This document shows positions 10,391-22,755 of a DNA stretch of 64,000 nucleotides, piece after piece; within the stretch, counting starts at the first letter, position 1; each line of letters starts with the position of its first letter. This DNA comes from Pogonophryne albipinna (Eukaryota > Chordata > Actinopteri > Perciformes > Artedidraconidae), in contig CM053249.1 in assembly GCA_028583405.1 (NCBI GenBank), positions 34,322,808 through 34,386,807 on the forward strand. Reading direction: 5' to 3'. A program made the position numbers and the translations under genes. The notes below the pieces were generated by a model that was given only the letters and a program-made list of their open reading frames with translations, ran no database searches and was not told where the DNA came from.

Positions 10391-11030
10391 AATAAGAGAC
10401 CATATAACAGAGATAATAAGAGACCAGATAACAGGGGAAAGAGACGTTCCTTGAAGGAAGAGGGAGGGGGTACTGAGTAGCTGGCAGCCCCTCCCAACAG
10501 TGTCCTCACTGCTCAGGGACCCCCACCTTGTTACCAGTTCCAGGGCAGTAACAGAGTAGAGATTGCACACCTACCTCAAGAGTCAATGTCATGCATATCA
10601 TCAGTTATTCTGGTCCATATCCTTTAAGAGAGTGTGTTATGATGATTATCAGTTCATTTTGTGATTATCATTAAAAGAGATGTTAATTCTTGTTTGAATT
10701 GTGTCTTTTACTGTCTTTACCAGCTGGGAAAATAACTTATGTTAACCACAGCTGATGCTTGAAATTCATTTTTTTCTTCTTGCCATACTAGTGCTTAAAA
10801 TAAGGCTTTTTAGCCTTGAAGTGGATGTTTTATAGACAGGTCCCTTGTATCTAGTTAAACATAACTAAAATAAAGACAAAGTTGCTTATCAAGACAAGGC
10901 AAGTAACATTTACTTGAATTAAGTCAAAAAATCTTCCATAGAAAGCACTAGATAAGCTATTTAAACTCAAATCAAGACAAACTAGATTTAGAATCTAAAT
11001 ATAAGATTATTACACTTGGTTAGCAGTGGC
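10391..11030. other. Non-coding sequence with dispersed repeat
   Basis: No gene was seen. A short duplication (ATAATAAGAGACCA at 10389 and 10412) follows the hAT element. From about 10750 the sequence is rich in words like those at 6.5-6.75 kb. Confidence 0.3.
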
Positions 11031-11616
11031 GCCTCCAGACATTTTTCATAGGGGTGGCCAAATGGGGCCACTGAAAATCTTTGGGTGGCCCACCAAAACC
11101 AAGAATGTAATTGATGTAAAAATATAGACTAGATGAAAACAATGGCAAAGAGAATCACCTACTGATATACTTTGGTTTCTTATTTTACATTTTCTGATAC
11201 TATTCATCTGAAGTGAATATAATACGGATAGTTAACATTTTACTTCAAACAACATTTAAAAGAACCTTGTTTTGTGTTATGTATACATGTGTTGGTGATT
11301 TATTGTTTTTTATGCTAGTTGTTCTTTCCTTTTTAAAAAGACAAATACAGCTTAATTTAAATAAGTTCCTTTATTGTAAGGCACAAAATGTTCAGCATTC
11401 TCAACACATACAATACACAACAGCAACACAACATGTTCTTCAGTTATATTATGTCTCTAGGTTATAAATTGTTTTAGACTGAACAAAGCTGTTTGTGTCA
11501 CACTGGGAGCAAAGATGATTGACATGACTTTATTAAATCAAGTTTTAAAACATGACTATTTTATTTCAACAGGACTCAAAAAAACAAGTGGTATAAAATG
11601 GTAAATACATAATGTG
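11031..11616 (+). mobile_element. hAT-like 5' end fragment
   Basis: It starts CAGTGGCGCCTCCAGAC followed by ATAGGGGTGGCC and GGGGCCACTG. A similar start occurs at 55895, and more distantly at 25523 on the minus strand. No ORF or matching 3' end was seen before the palindrome begins. The fragment may have been interrupted by it. Confidence 0.5.
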
Positions 11617-11680
11617 AGTAGTAATAATGATACTGTTTCAATCACATTAGTATGCATAAAAAGTGACCGGTGACACGCCC

Positions 11681-11869
11681 ACAATTATGCAAATGAGCTA
11701 AGTCCCGCCTCCCATTGTTCGAGATCCTTTGATGTGAGTGGGTACAATTATGCAAATGAGCTAAGTCCCGCCTCCCATTGTTCGAGATCCTTTGATGTGA
11801 GTGGGTACAATTATGCAAATGAGCTAAGTCCCGCCTCCCATTGTTCGAGATCCTTTGATGTGAGGGGGT
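11681..11869 (+). repeat. 63-bp direct repeat, three copies (left arm)
   Basis: The unit runs from ACAATTATGCAAATGAGC through GCCTCCCATTGTTCGAG to CCTTTGATGTGAGTGGGT, starting at 11681, 11744 and 11807. Each copy has an octamer (ATGCAAAT), an ATTGTT word and a CTTTGATGT word. The right arm has two copies at 22432-22553. Confidence 0.9.
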
Positions 11870-11924
11870 GAGGTGTTATAACAGGTAGGTGTGAAAAGCC
11901 CCCCTGTGTAGTGCCTTTGTTGTC

Positions 11925-12100
11925 TAATTCTTTGATGTGTTGATTAAGGCAGTCTCTTTGAAGTTATGCTGTCTGCCCCCTGTCCCCTCAGAGTTGACTA
12001 ATCTAATTAGCCTTTGATGTTTTGCCCTTTGATGTGAAGTGTTATAACAGGCAGGTGTGATTTCACACTGGTGTGTTATAAGCCTTTGATGTTAATCTAG
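11925..12100 (+). promoter_or_regulatory. Cluster of CTTTGATGT motifs
   Basis: Four more CTTTGATGT words occur here (near 11931, 12012, 12026 and 12081), with another near 12611. The reverse complement ACATCAAAG fits the TCF/LEF consensus ATCAAAG. They are mirrored in the right arm (about 22200-22380). They could be subterminal transposase-binding repeats or regulatory sites; neither use is shown. Confidence 0.4.
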
Positions 12101-12580
12101 GTGTCTCTTTGAAGTTATGCGTGAGACTGTCTAGCCCCCGCCCCCTCCCAGCCCAGGCCTCTCCCCCCTTTCTCCACCCCCTTCCTTTTGGCTATGAGGC
12201 CGGCAGATAGCGGGGGGTGGAATTAGGTGAAAATAGAAATATGCTCAAACTAAATAAAAGACAGTAATTTCCACTTACCAAGTCACCTTTCAAAATAGAA
12301 AAATGGCCAAGAGACGCCTGTGACAACTTACCGCCATCCGTCCGGAGCGCCAGTCAAGAAACGAATGCAGCATCTGTGCGGGGGTCAGACGCCTACAGCC
12401 GGAGATCTGTGCACAAACTTATCTCGTGCCCTCTTTTGGTCATGTGAGCGCGTTCATGTGTGCTGGAGGAGGGGCTCTGTGAGGAAGTGGCAGATTTTCC
12501 CCCGGTTGTGTATTTTCTAATTCTAGCTCACTCGAGCTGGTTTCTCCAAAATGACCTACCCCTACCTTTAAGAACAATGA

Positions 12581-12598
12581 ACACACACACACACACAC
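12581..12598 (+). repeat. (AC)9 microsatellite, left arm
   Basis: This is the mirror position of the (GT)77 array at 21563-21716 in the right arm. Confidence 0.9.
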
Positions 12599-12984
12599 GT
12601 TGGAGTTGGCCTTTGATGTGAGGGTTTGAGATAAGCCTGGGATGTTAATCTATATGTTGATTAAGACACTCTCTGTGAGGTGAGAAGCGAGGGGATGGAG
12701 TTAGTTTTTAAAAAAGAAATACACTCAAACTAAATAAAACAGCCATTACTTTTCACTCACTAAGACACCTAAAAAACGTTACTGTCCTCTCTAGATTTGA
12801 TTCAGGGTTTGTTTTAAATGATTTGTGCTTGCTAAGGATGTTTCTTTTCAAGTTTTTGTGAAACTGTTAACTACAAGGAAGTATCTGTTTGCAAAGAGGG
12901 TATTCATATTAATTTAAAAAAGATCTTATTTAGGTTTTAATAGTGATAACTAAGTTTCACTCTGTGGGGGGCAAAAGACGCATC

Positions 12985-13085
12985 GTTAATCACCTGGATA
13001 AAGGACTCTTTAAAGCAGAGATACCATATTTAGACGCATACCTGATTATCAGCAGGAGAGGACTCTTTAAAGTAAATACATTATA
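12985..13085 (+). repeat. Two degenerate units of a 57-bp repeat (left arm)
   Basis: GGACTCTTTAAAG occurs at 13003 and 13060, exactly 57 bp apart. The second is preceded by ATCAGCAGGAGA, as in the 57-bp minisatellite at 53.3 kb. The right arm has the mirror copy at 21080-21175. Confidence 0.75.
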
Positions 13086-13489
13086 GGGTTAAAATAAGAT
13101 ATATATGTGGTGGAATTAGTTTAAAACAGTCACCTTACACTTTTTAGTTGTCCTCTCTAAATTAGATGTAAGTTTTTTTTTAAATGATTAGTGTTAATTA
13201 AGGGCTATTGTTATTTTGGTTTATAAGGGGATAGGAGTTCAACTTTTAAAAATTGCACAGGATCATTCTAAGAAGAGTGAGAGGGCTAATGAGCCAGCAC
13301 CATACCTCCTCTATGCATTTTCTTGACCTGTATCTGATCTTGAAAAACTCTGGTAAGTACTTTTTATTTAATTTTATAATATCATGTAATTATTAACTGT
13401 TGTTTTTTTGGTAGGGGTTAAACTAGTATATTATGTGGATAGTATATTATTAGATACTTAAAAATGTTATGTTTTTTCTGTTTACAGTA

Positions 13490-16100
13490 GAGACCAGTGT
13501 GCTGAAATCTACTCAAACAGAGTACTTCATGGTAGTGATCAGCTTTTAAACACAAAAGTGTATCTTTCAATAATTTTTTTGAGAGAATTAAGCATAAATC
13601 TGTCAAATGTTCAAAACAGCCTTGTTTCAAGCCTCAAAATCACAAACTGCCATTAAGAGTCAGATGCTTGACGAAATCTAATAAAACAGAGTACTTTCTT
13701 GGTAGTGGTCAGCTTTTAAATACAAAAGTGTATCTTTCAGTAACTTTTTGAGAGAATTAAGCATAAATCTGTCAAATGTTCAAAACAGCCTTGTTTCACT
13801 GAAATAGACTCAAAATCACAAACTGCCATTAAGAGTCAGATGCTTGACGAAATCTAATAAAACAGAGTACTTTCTTGGTAGTGGTCAGCTTTTAAATACA
13901 AAAGTGTATCTTTCAGTAACTTTTTGAGAGAATTAAGCATAAATCAGTCAAATGTTCAAAACAGCTTTGTTTCACTGATATAGCCTCAAAATCATAAACT
14001 GCCATTAAGAGTCAGAGACCTAATTACATCTACTAAAACAAAGTACTTCATTATCTACTTTTTCAGCTTTTATACACAAAGTGTGTCTTTCAGTAACTTT
14101 CTCAGAGAATTTAAGCATTAATCTGTCAAATGTTCAAAACAGCTTTGTTTCACTGAAATAGTCTCAAAATGACAAACTGCCATTAAGAGTCAGAATCCTA
14201 ACGAAATCTACTCAAACAGAGTACTTCATGGTAGTGGTCAGCTTTTAAACACAAAAGTGTATCTTTCAGTAACTTTTCTGAGAGAATTAAGCATAAATCA
14301 GTCAAATGTTGAAAACAGCCTTGTTTCACTGAAATAGCCTCAAAATCACAAACTGCCATTAAGAGTCAGATTCTTAACGAAATCTACTGACACAAAGTAC
14401 TTCATTATCTACTTTTCAGCTTTTATACACAAAAGTGTATCCTTCAGTAACTTTCTCAGAGAATTTAAGCATAAATCTGTCAAATGTTCAAAACAGCCTT
14501 GTTTCACTGAAATAGCCTCAAAATGACAAACTTTCATTAAGAGTCAGATGCTTTACGAAATCTAATAAAACAGAGTACTTTCATGGTAGTGGTCTGCTTT
14601 TAAAAAGAAAAGTGTATCTTTTTCGGTAACATTTTGAGAGAATTAAGCATAAATCTGTCAAATGTTCAAAACAGCCTTCACTGAAATAGCCTCAAAATCA
14701 CAAACTGACATTAAGAGTCAGAATCCTAATTAAATCTACTAAAACAAAGTACTTAATTATCTACTTTTTCAGCTTTTATACACAAAGTGTATCTTTCAGT
14801 AACTTTCTTAGAGAATTTAAGCATAAATCTATCAAATGTTCAAAGTAGCCTTGTTTCACTGAAATAGCCTCAAAATGACAAACTGCCATTAAGAGTCAGA
14901 ATCCTAACGAAATCTACTCAAACAGAGTACTTCATTATCTACTTTTCAGCTTTTATACACAAAAGTGTATCTTTCAGTAACTTTCTCAGAGAATTTAAGC
15001 ATAAATCTGTCAAATGTTCAAAAAAGCTTTGTTTCACTGAGATAGCCTCAAAATCACAAACTGCCATTAAGAGTCAGAATCCTAACGAAATCTACTCAAA
15101 CAGAGTACTTCATGGTAGTGGTCAGCTTTTAAACACAAAAGTGTATCTTTCAGTAACTTTCTGAGAGAATTAAGCATAAATCAGTCAAATGTTCAAAACA
15201 GCCTTGTTTCACTGAAATAGCCTCAAAATCACAAACTGCCATTAAGAGTCAGATTCTTAACGAAATCTACTGGCAAAAAGTACTTCATTATCTACTTTTC
15301 AGCTTTTATACACAAAAGTGTATCTTTCAGTAACTTTCTCAGAGAATTTAAGCATAAATCTGTCAAATGTTCAAAACAGCCTTGTTTCACTGAAAGAGCG
15401 TCAAAATCACAAACTGGCTGAAACTATACAGTGAATTGGAGAAATTACAGCACAGAGTTTTCTACTACGACACAGATAGTATAATCTAGGTGACAAGATA
15501 GGGGCAGTCTCCAGTACTTTCATGGTAGTGGTCAGCTTTTTTTAAATACAAAAGTGTATCTTTCAGTAACCTTTTGAGAGAATTAAGCATAAATCTGTCA
15601 AATATTCAAAACTGCCTTGTTTCACTGAAATAGCCTAAAAAATGACAAACTGCCATTAAGAGTCAGATGCTTGACGAAATCTCCTGACACAGAGTACTTT
15701 CATGGTAGTGGTCTGCTTTTAAAAAGAAAAGTGTATCTTTCGGTAACTTTCTGAGAGAATTAAGCATAAATCTGTCAAATGTTCAAAACAGCCTTCACTG
15801 AAATAGCCTCAAAATCACAAACTGCCATTAAGAGTCAGATTCGTTACGTAATCTACTGACACAAAGTACTTCATTATCTACTTTTCAGCTTTTAAAAAAG
15901 AAAAGTGTATCTTTCGGTAACTTTTTGAGAGAATTGAGCATAAATCAATCAAATGTTCAAAACAGCCTTGTTTTCACTGAAATAGCGTCAAAATCACAAA
16001 CTGGCTGAAACTGTACAGTGAATTGGAGAAATTACAGCACAGAGTTTTCTACTACGACACAGATATTATAATCTATGTGACAAGACAGGGGGAGACTCCA
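13490..16100 (+). repeat. 176-bp tandem array (left arm)
   Basis: The word AAGAGTCAGA recurs at 13655, 13831, 14007, 14185, 14361, 14539 and 14713 and onward, so the period is 174-178 bp with about 12 units. Two unit types are mixed: one with CATGGTAGTGGTCAGC and one with CATTATCTACTTTTCAGC. Near 15415-15515 and 16005-16095 a different cassette (GAATTGGAGAAATTACAGC ... GACAAGATAGGGG) replaces part of a unit. No ORF is kept across units. Confidence 0.92.
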
Positions 16101-16147
16101 CTGCCCATGGAGGTTTATCTGGGGGATCCCTAAAAGTTATGCTTACC

Positions 16148-16227
16148 AGACCAAAAATCAAAAAAGGTTGTGATGCGTGTGAAAGGGGTTACACAAACGC
16201 ATCAAAACCTTTTTTGATTTTTGGTCT
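16148..16227. repeat. 80-bp central hairpin of the palindrome
   Basis: AGACCAAAAATCAAAAAAGG at 16148 pairs with CCTTTTTTGATTTTTGGTCT ending at 16227. The stem continues with few mismatches through TGATGCGT/ACGCATCA and closes on a loop of about 10 bases (AAAGGGGTTA). It lies at the point of symmetry, beside a roughly 50-bp unique spacer on the left. Confidence 0.88.
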
Positions 16228-18121
16228 AGATTTCGTTAGGATTCTGACTCTTAATGCCAGTTTGTGATTTTGACGCTATTTCAGTGAAAACAAGGCTGTT
16301 TTGAACATTTGACAGATTTATGCTTAATTCTCTCAAAAAGTTACCGAAAGATACACTTTTATTTTTAAAAAGCTGGCCACTACCATGAAAGTACTCTGTT
16401 TTATTAGATTTCATCAAGCATCTGACTCTTAATGGCAGTTTGTCATTTTGAGGCTATTTCAGTGAAGGCTGTTTTGACCATTTGACAAATGTATGCTTAA
16501 TTCTCTCAGAAAGTTACTGAAAGATACACTTTTGTGTTTAAAAGCTGACCACTACCATGAAGTACTCTGTTTTATTAGATTTCGTTAGGATTCTGACTCT
16601 TAATGGCAGTTTGTCATTTTTGAGGCTATTTCAGTGAAACAAGGCAGTTTTGAACATTTGACAGATTTATGCTTAATTCTCTCAAAATGTTACCGAAAGA
16701 TACACTTTTCTTTTTAAAAGCAGACCACTACCATGAAAGGACTCTGTTTTATTAGATTTCGTAAAGCATCTGACTCTTAATGGCAGTTTGTGATTTTGAG
16801 GCTATTTCAGTGAAACAAGGCTGTTTTGAACATTTGACAGATTTATGCTTAATTCTCTCAAAAGGTTACTGAAAGATACACTTTTGTATTTAAAAAAAGC
16901 TGACCACTACCATGAAAGTACTGGAGACTGCCCCTGTCTTGTCACATAGATTATACTATCTGTGTCGTAGTAGAAAACTCTGTGCTGTAATTTCTCCAAT
17001 TCACTGTATAGTTTCAGCAAGTTTGTGATTTTGACGCTATTTCAGTGAAACAAGGCTGTTTTGAACATTTGACTGATTTATGCTTAATTCTCTCAGAAAG
17101 TTACTGAAAGATACACTTTTGTGTTTAAAAGCTGACCACTGCCATGAAGTACTCTGTTTGAGTAGATTTCGTTAGGATTCTGACTCTTAATGAAAGTTTG
17201 TCATTTTGAGGCTATTTCAGTGAAACAAGGCTGTTTTGAACATTTGACAGATTTATGCTTAAATTCTCTGAGAAAGTTACTGAAAGATACACTTTGTGTA
17301 TAAAAGCTGAAAAGTAGATAATGAAGTACTCTGTTTGAGTAGATTTCGTTAGGATTCTGACTCTTAATGGCAGTTTGTCATTTTGAGGCTATTTCAGTGA
17401 AGGCCGTTTTGAACATTTGACAGATTTATGCTGAAATTCTCTGAGAAAGTTACTGAAAGATACACTTTTGTGTATAAAAAGCTGAAAAGTAGATAATGAA
17501 GTACTTTGTGTCAGTAGATCTCGTTAAGAATCTGACTCTTAATAGCAGTTTGTGATTTTGAGGCTATTTCAGTGAAGGCTGTTTTGAACATTTGACAGAT
17601 TTATGCTTAATTCTCTCAGAAAGTTACCGAAAGATACACTTTTGTATTTAAAAAGCTGACCACTACCATGAAAGTACTGGAGACTGCCCCTGTCTTGTCA
17701 CATAGATTATACTATTTGTGTCGTAGTAGAAAACTCTGTGCTGTAATTTCTCCAATTCACTGTATAGTTTCAGCCAGTTTGTGATTTTGACGCCATTTCA
17801 GTGAAACAAAAGCTGTTTTGAACATTTGACAGATTTATGCTTAAATTCTCTGAGAAAGTTACTGAAAGATACACTTTTGTGTATAAAAGCTGACCTACCA
17901 TGAAGTACTCTGTTTGAGTAGATTTCGTTAGGATTCTGACTCTTAATGGCAGTTTGTGATTTTGAGGCTATTTCAGTGAAACAAGGCTGTTTTGAACATT
18001 TGACAGATGTATGCTTAAATTCTCTGAGAAAGTTAATGAAAGACACACTTTTGAGTATAAAAGCTGAAAAAGTAGATAATGAAGTACTTTGTGTCAGTAG
18101 ATTTCGTTAAGAATCTGACTC
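16228..18121 (-). repeat. 176-bp tandem array (right arm, inner part)
   Basis: Units read in reverse (TCTGACTCTTAATGGCAG ... CACTACCATGAA). The alternative cassette appears at about 16925-17025 and 17675-17780. The array resumes at 20147 after the piggyBac-like insert. Confidence 0.92.
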
Positions 18122-18125
18122 TTAA

Positions 18126-20142
18126 CCTCTTAAGCCCGAGGGTCCCCCCAGTGGACCCCCCCCACAGTTTTTTTACGAGACTATGTCTCAGGGCTTCTTA
18201 ACATTTCTGAAACTATTAATGTTCCATACCCTTTTAACGCTAAGAAACTCCGCTAACTGACAATGTGAACCATTTTTAGCTAAAAGAAACACAAGAGTAA
18301 TACCAAGCCTTTGAATTAGCATGGAGCGAAAAAATGCTAACGAATGCTAACGGTTTTTGCACAGCACTCACGGTAGAAATGCCCTTATTACTTATCGTAA
18401 CTGCACAAACAAGATATACTATTTAAAGCTGAGACTCCACAGATTCCAGACATATAATATCATCACTGTACGCCCCCGAATTGCGGAGCTATCAGCCAGA
18501 AAAGAGAACGTAAACAACATCCGGTTTAAAAAATATTACAATAATTTCGTTTTACCTTTTTTGATTTGTGATCAAAAGTTGTGTTCACCGGAATAAAAAC
18601 GCCGCTCAAGGTTAATCCAATGTCTTTGTGTCACGTAGACATTTTGACTGATAATCCTTCATCATATTTATGGCAATATACTGGGTATAAAATGTTGCCG
18701 TCCAGGCGTGCACTTTCAGATATGCTTTGTTCGCTTCTCTATTACGTCCGCTATGGTAATTTTTACATTGATTTGGAAACTGCCCATCGATTCTATTGGT
18801 TCTGATGGTTAAGAAAAAGGTGTAAATCACACGAATCGACCAATGAGTTCCAGAGATATGGTCCTGCGTAAAGTATAAAGAATGCCAGCCAGTTTAAGTA
18901 CTTTACGCAGGCGGCTTCATTTATTGTTTACTACTCACAGCAGGCATTACAGCAGAACCCAGAGCACACGGAGCACAGAGCGGACAGCAGATAACGGAAT
19001 TGCAGTTTTATTGCTTATAGATTATCAGAACATTTCAAAGGGGACACAGCCACATTGGATATTAACCTATGGATTAACTACATCATCGTTTTTATCGTTT
19101 TAATGCCATTGAAGACCAGTTTAGACCAGGCAAAGAGGAAGGTAAGCCATTAGCCTAGCGCATGCTAGTACCTAGCTCCACTTGTTTTGATGTACGTTTT
19201 TGTTGATAACGTCGCAAGTTTGTATCTTTCAGTGTTGAGGTGGGCACCATTAGATTCTGTGTCTTTACGATCAAAAACGATGTGTTGGATGTGCAGCTAG
19301 GATAAGTAATAAGGGAGCTAGGAGTGATTTTTGGTGCAGTAATAGTTTAGCATTTTTTGCTCGGGGCTAATTCAGATGCTCACTGTTAGCATTGTGGTTT
19401 TTTTGAAAAAATAAATGAAAAAGATCAGTTAAATGAGTTTTTTCCCGTTATATGGATATAAAATATTCATAGTTTATTAAATAGTAAGGTTCCTTAGACG
19501 TTGTTTCCTGCAAATGACGCGATTTCAGTCCGTGGGGCCTATAAGTGCTATATAAATAAACTTGCCTTGCCTTGCCTAAGAGGATAACAGAGTATGTTCT
19601 TATATTTTATTTTTTATTTTTTTCACAACAGTTGTATTTGGATGGAATGAATACCTATAGTGAAAATTCAAAGTAATAAAATGATTTTTACAGTGAAAAA
19701 GTTCAAATGGAACTGATGGTTCCCAAATTACCCAGAGGTGAGTCCGCCTGGACTTTATTTTTCTAAACCTCTCTAAAAAGGTCAAATTTAACTTGTTTTG
19801 CATCAATCTTGATACAGGGTACTTATTATATGTTATAGTTTGGATTCCTAAAGCTTTTAGTCTACTATCTCATCATTCAAGGGTGGTTTTTACTATAAGT
19901 AATGGTTTTTTTTTAGGCTGACATTAGAATTTACATGTTTTTACTATGTTCCATCTGAATTTACTTTAAAATAAAAACATCTATATTGATTCTGACACTT
20001 CTACATCCAACTCACAGATGTAACCTTGCTTTGAGAGAAAAGATGATTAATTTACCCCTTTTAGAAGTGAGGATATAGTCTTTGTTGTGTTAGTGGCATT
20101 TTCGAGCCTGAAACCTGAAAAACAGGCTCAGGGCTTAAGAGG
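18126..20142 (+). mobile_element. piggyBac-like non-autonomous element, copy 1 (2,017 bp)
   Basis: The ends are CCTCTTAAGCCC and GGGCTTAAGAGG with TTAA on both sides (18122-18125 and 20143-20146). The insertion splits a 176-bp unit at its CTCTTAATGG, and neighbouring units show the empty TTAA. Ends starting CCT with a TTAA target fit piggyBac. There is no transposase core. It keeps a promoter-like palindrome (CCTGCGTAAAGTA/TACTTTACGCAGG, near 18865-18912) and a short ATG-led exon-like stretch at 19104-19141 ending AAGAGGAAG/GTAAGC. Copy 2 is at 57255. Confidence 0.88.
19530..19578 (+). repeat. LINE-like 3' tail inside the piggyBac-like element
   Basis: GTGCTATATAAATAAACTTG followed by CCTTG repeats looks like the 3' tail of a fish LINE or SINE. 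It is present in both element copies, so it entered before they spread. Confidence 0.4.
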
Positions 20143-20146
20143 TTAA

Positions 20147-20660
20147 TGGCAGTTTGTGATTTTGAGGCTATTTCAGTGAAACAAGGCTGTTTTGAACATT
20201 TGACTGATTTATGCTTAATTCTCTCAGAAAAGTTACTGAAAGATACACTTTTGTGTTTAAAAGCTGACCACTACCATGAAGTACTCTGTTTGAGTAGATT
20301 TCGTTAGGATTCTGACTCTTAATGGCAGTTTCTCATTTTGAGGCTATTACAGTGAAACAAGGCTGTTTTGAACATTTGACAGATTTATGCTTAAATTCTC
20401 TGAGAAAGTTACTGAAAGATACACTTTGTGTATAAAAGCTGAAAAAGCAGATAATGAAGTACTTTGTTTTAGTAGATTTAACTAGGATTCTGACTTTTAA
20501 TGGCAGTTTGTGATTTTGAGGCTATTTCAGTGAAACAAGGCTGTTTTGAACATTTGCCAGATTTATGCTTAATTCTCTCAGAAAGTTACTGAAAGACACA
20601 CTTTTGTATTTAAAAGCTGACCACTACCATGAAGTACTCTGTTTGAGTAGATTTCAGCAC
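20147..20660 (-). repeat. 176-bp tandem array (right arm, outer part)
   Basis: Three more reverse-oriented units follow, ending at AGATTTCAGCACACGGG. This mirrors the left arm's start of the array near 13490. Confidence 0.9.
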
Positions 20661-21720
<1,060 letters not shown>

Positions 21721-21879
21721 TGTTTTTAAAGGTAAGGGTAGGTCATTTTGGAGAAACCAGCTCGAGTGAGCTAGAATTAGAAAATACACAACCGGGGGAA
21801 AATCTGCCACTTCCTCACAGAGCCCCTCCTCCAGCACACATGAACGCGCTCACATGACCAAAAGAGGGCACAAGATAAG

Positions 21880-22000
21880 TTTGTGCACAGATCTCCAGCT
21901 GTAGGCGTCTGACCCCCGCACAGATGCTGCATTCGTTTCTTGACTGGCGCTCCGGACGGATGGCGGTAAGTTGTCACAGGCGTCTCTTGGCCATTTTTCT
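21880..22000 (+). promoter_or_regulatory. Outward-facing ATG/splice-donor-like site in the arm
   Basis: A GC-rich stretch ends in CGGATGGCGGTAAGTTGTC, near 21955-21973, which looks like a very short first exon (ATG GCG) with a strong GTAAGT donor. The mirror copy in the left arm lies near 12310-12345 on the minus strand. Both point out of the palindrome. No downstream exon was found. Confidence 0.25.
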
Positions 22001-22431
22001 TTTTTGAAAGGTGACTTGGTAAGTGGAAATTACTGTCTTTTATTTAGTTTGAGCATATTTCTATTTTCACCTAATTCCACCCCCCACTATCTGCCGGCCT
22101 CATAGCCAAAAGGAAGGGGGTGGAGAAAGGGGCGAGAGGCCTGGGCTGGGAGGGGGCGGGGGCTAGACAGTCTCACGCATAACTTCAAAGAGACACCTAG
22201 ATTAACATCAAAGGCTTATAACACACCAGTGTGAAATCACACCTGCCTGTTATAACACCTCACATCAAAGGGCAAAACATCAAAGGCTAATTAGATTAGT
22301 CAACTCTGAGGGGACAGGGGGCAGACAGCATAACTTCAAAGAGACTGCCTTAATCAACACATCAAAGAATTAGACAACAAAGGCACTACACAGGGGGGCT
22401 TTTCACACCTACCTGTTATAACACCTCACCC

Positions 22432-22553
22432 CCTCACATCAAAGGATCTCGAACAATGGGAGGCGGGACTTAGCTCATTTGCATAATTGTACCCACTCAC
22501 ATCAAAGGATCTCGAACAACTGGAGGCGGGACTTAGCTCATTTGCATAATTGG
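22432..22553 (-). repeat. 63-bp direct repeat, two copies (right arm)
   Basis: Inverted counterparts of the three units at 11681-11869. Each has ATTTGCATAATT and ACATCAAAGG. Confidence 0.9.
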
Positions 22554-22755
22554 GGGCGTGTCATCTGTCAGTTTGTATGCATACTAATGTGATTGAAACA
22601 GTATCATTATTACTACTATTATTGACCTTTATAGCAAATTAAAAACATTATAAATGATACAAAACACCACCTTTTAGTATTAGACAGAAAATAGGTGACG
22701 AGACATATTGCTATTTTTTTTAGATTAGGCCACTGTGGTGAGAGTAATACATATA

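Noticed and set aside
19600..19806. Minus-strand ORF present in both piggyBac-like copies
   Set aside because: It is shared because the copies are nearly identical and the frame does not match any transposase block.
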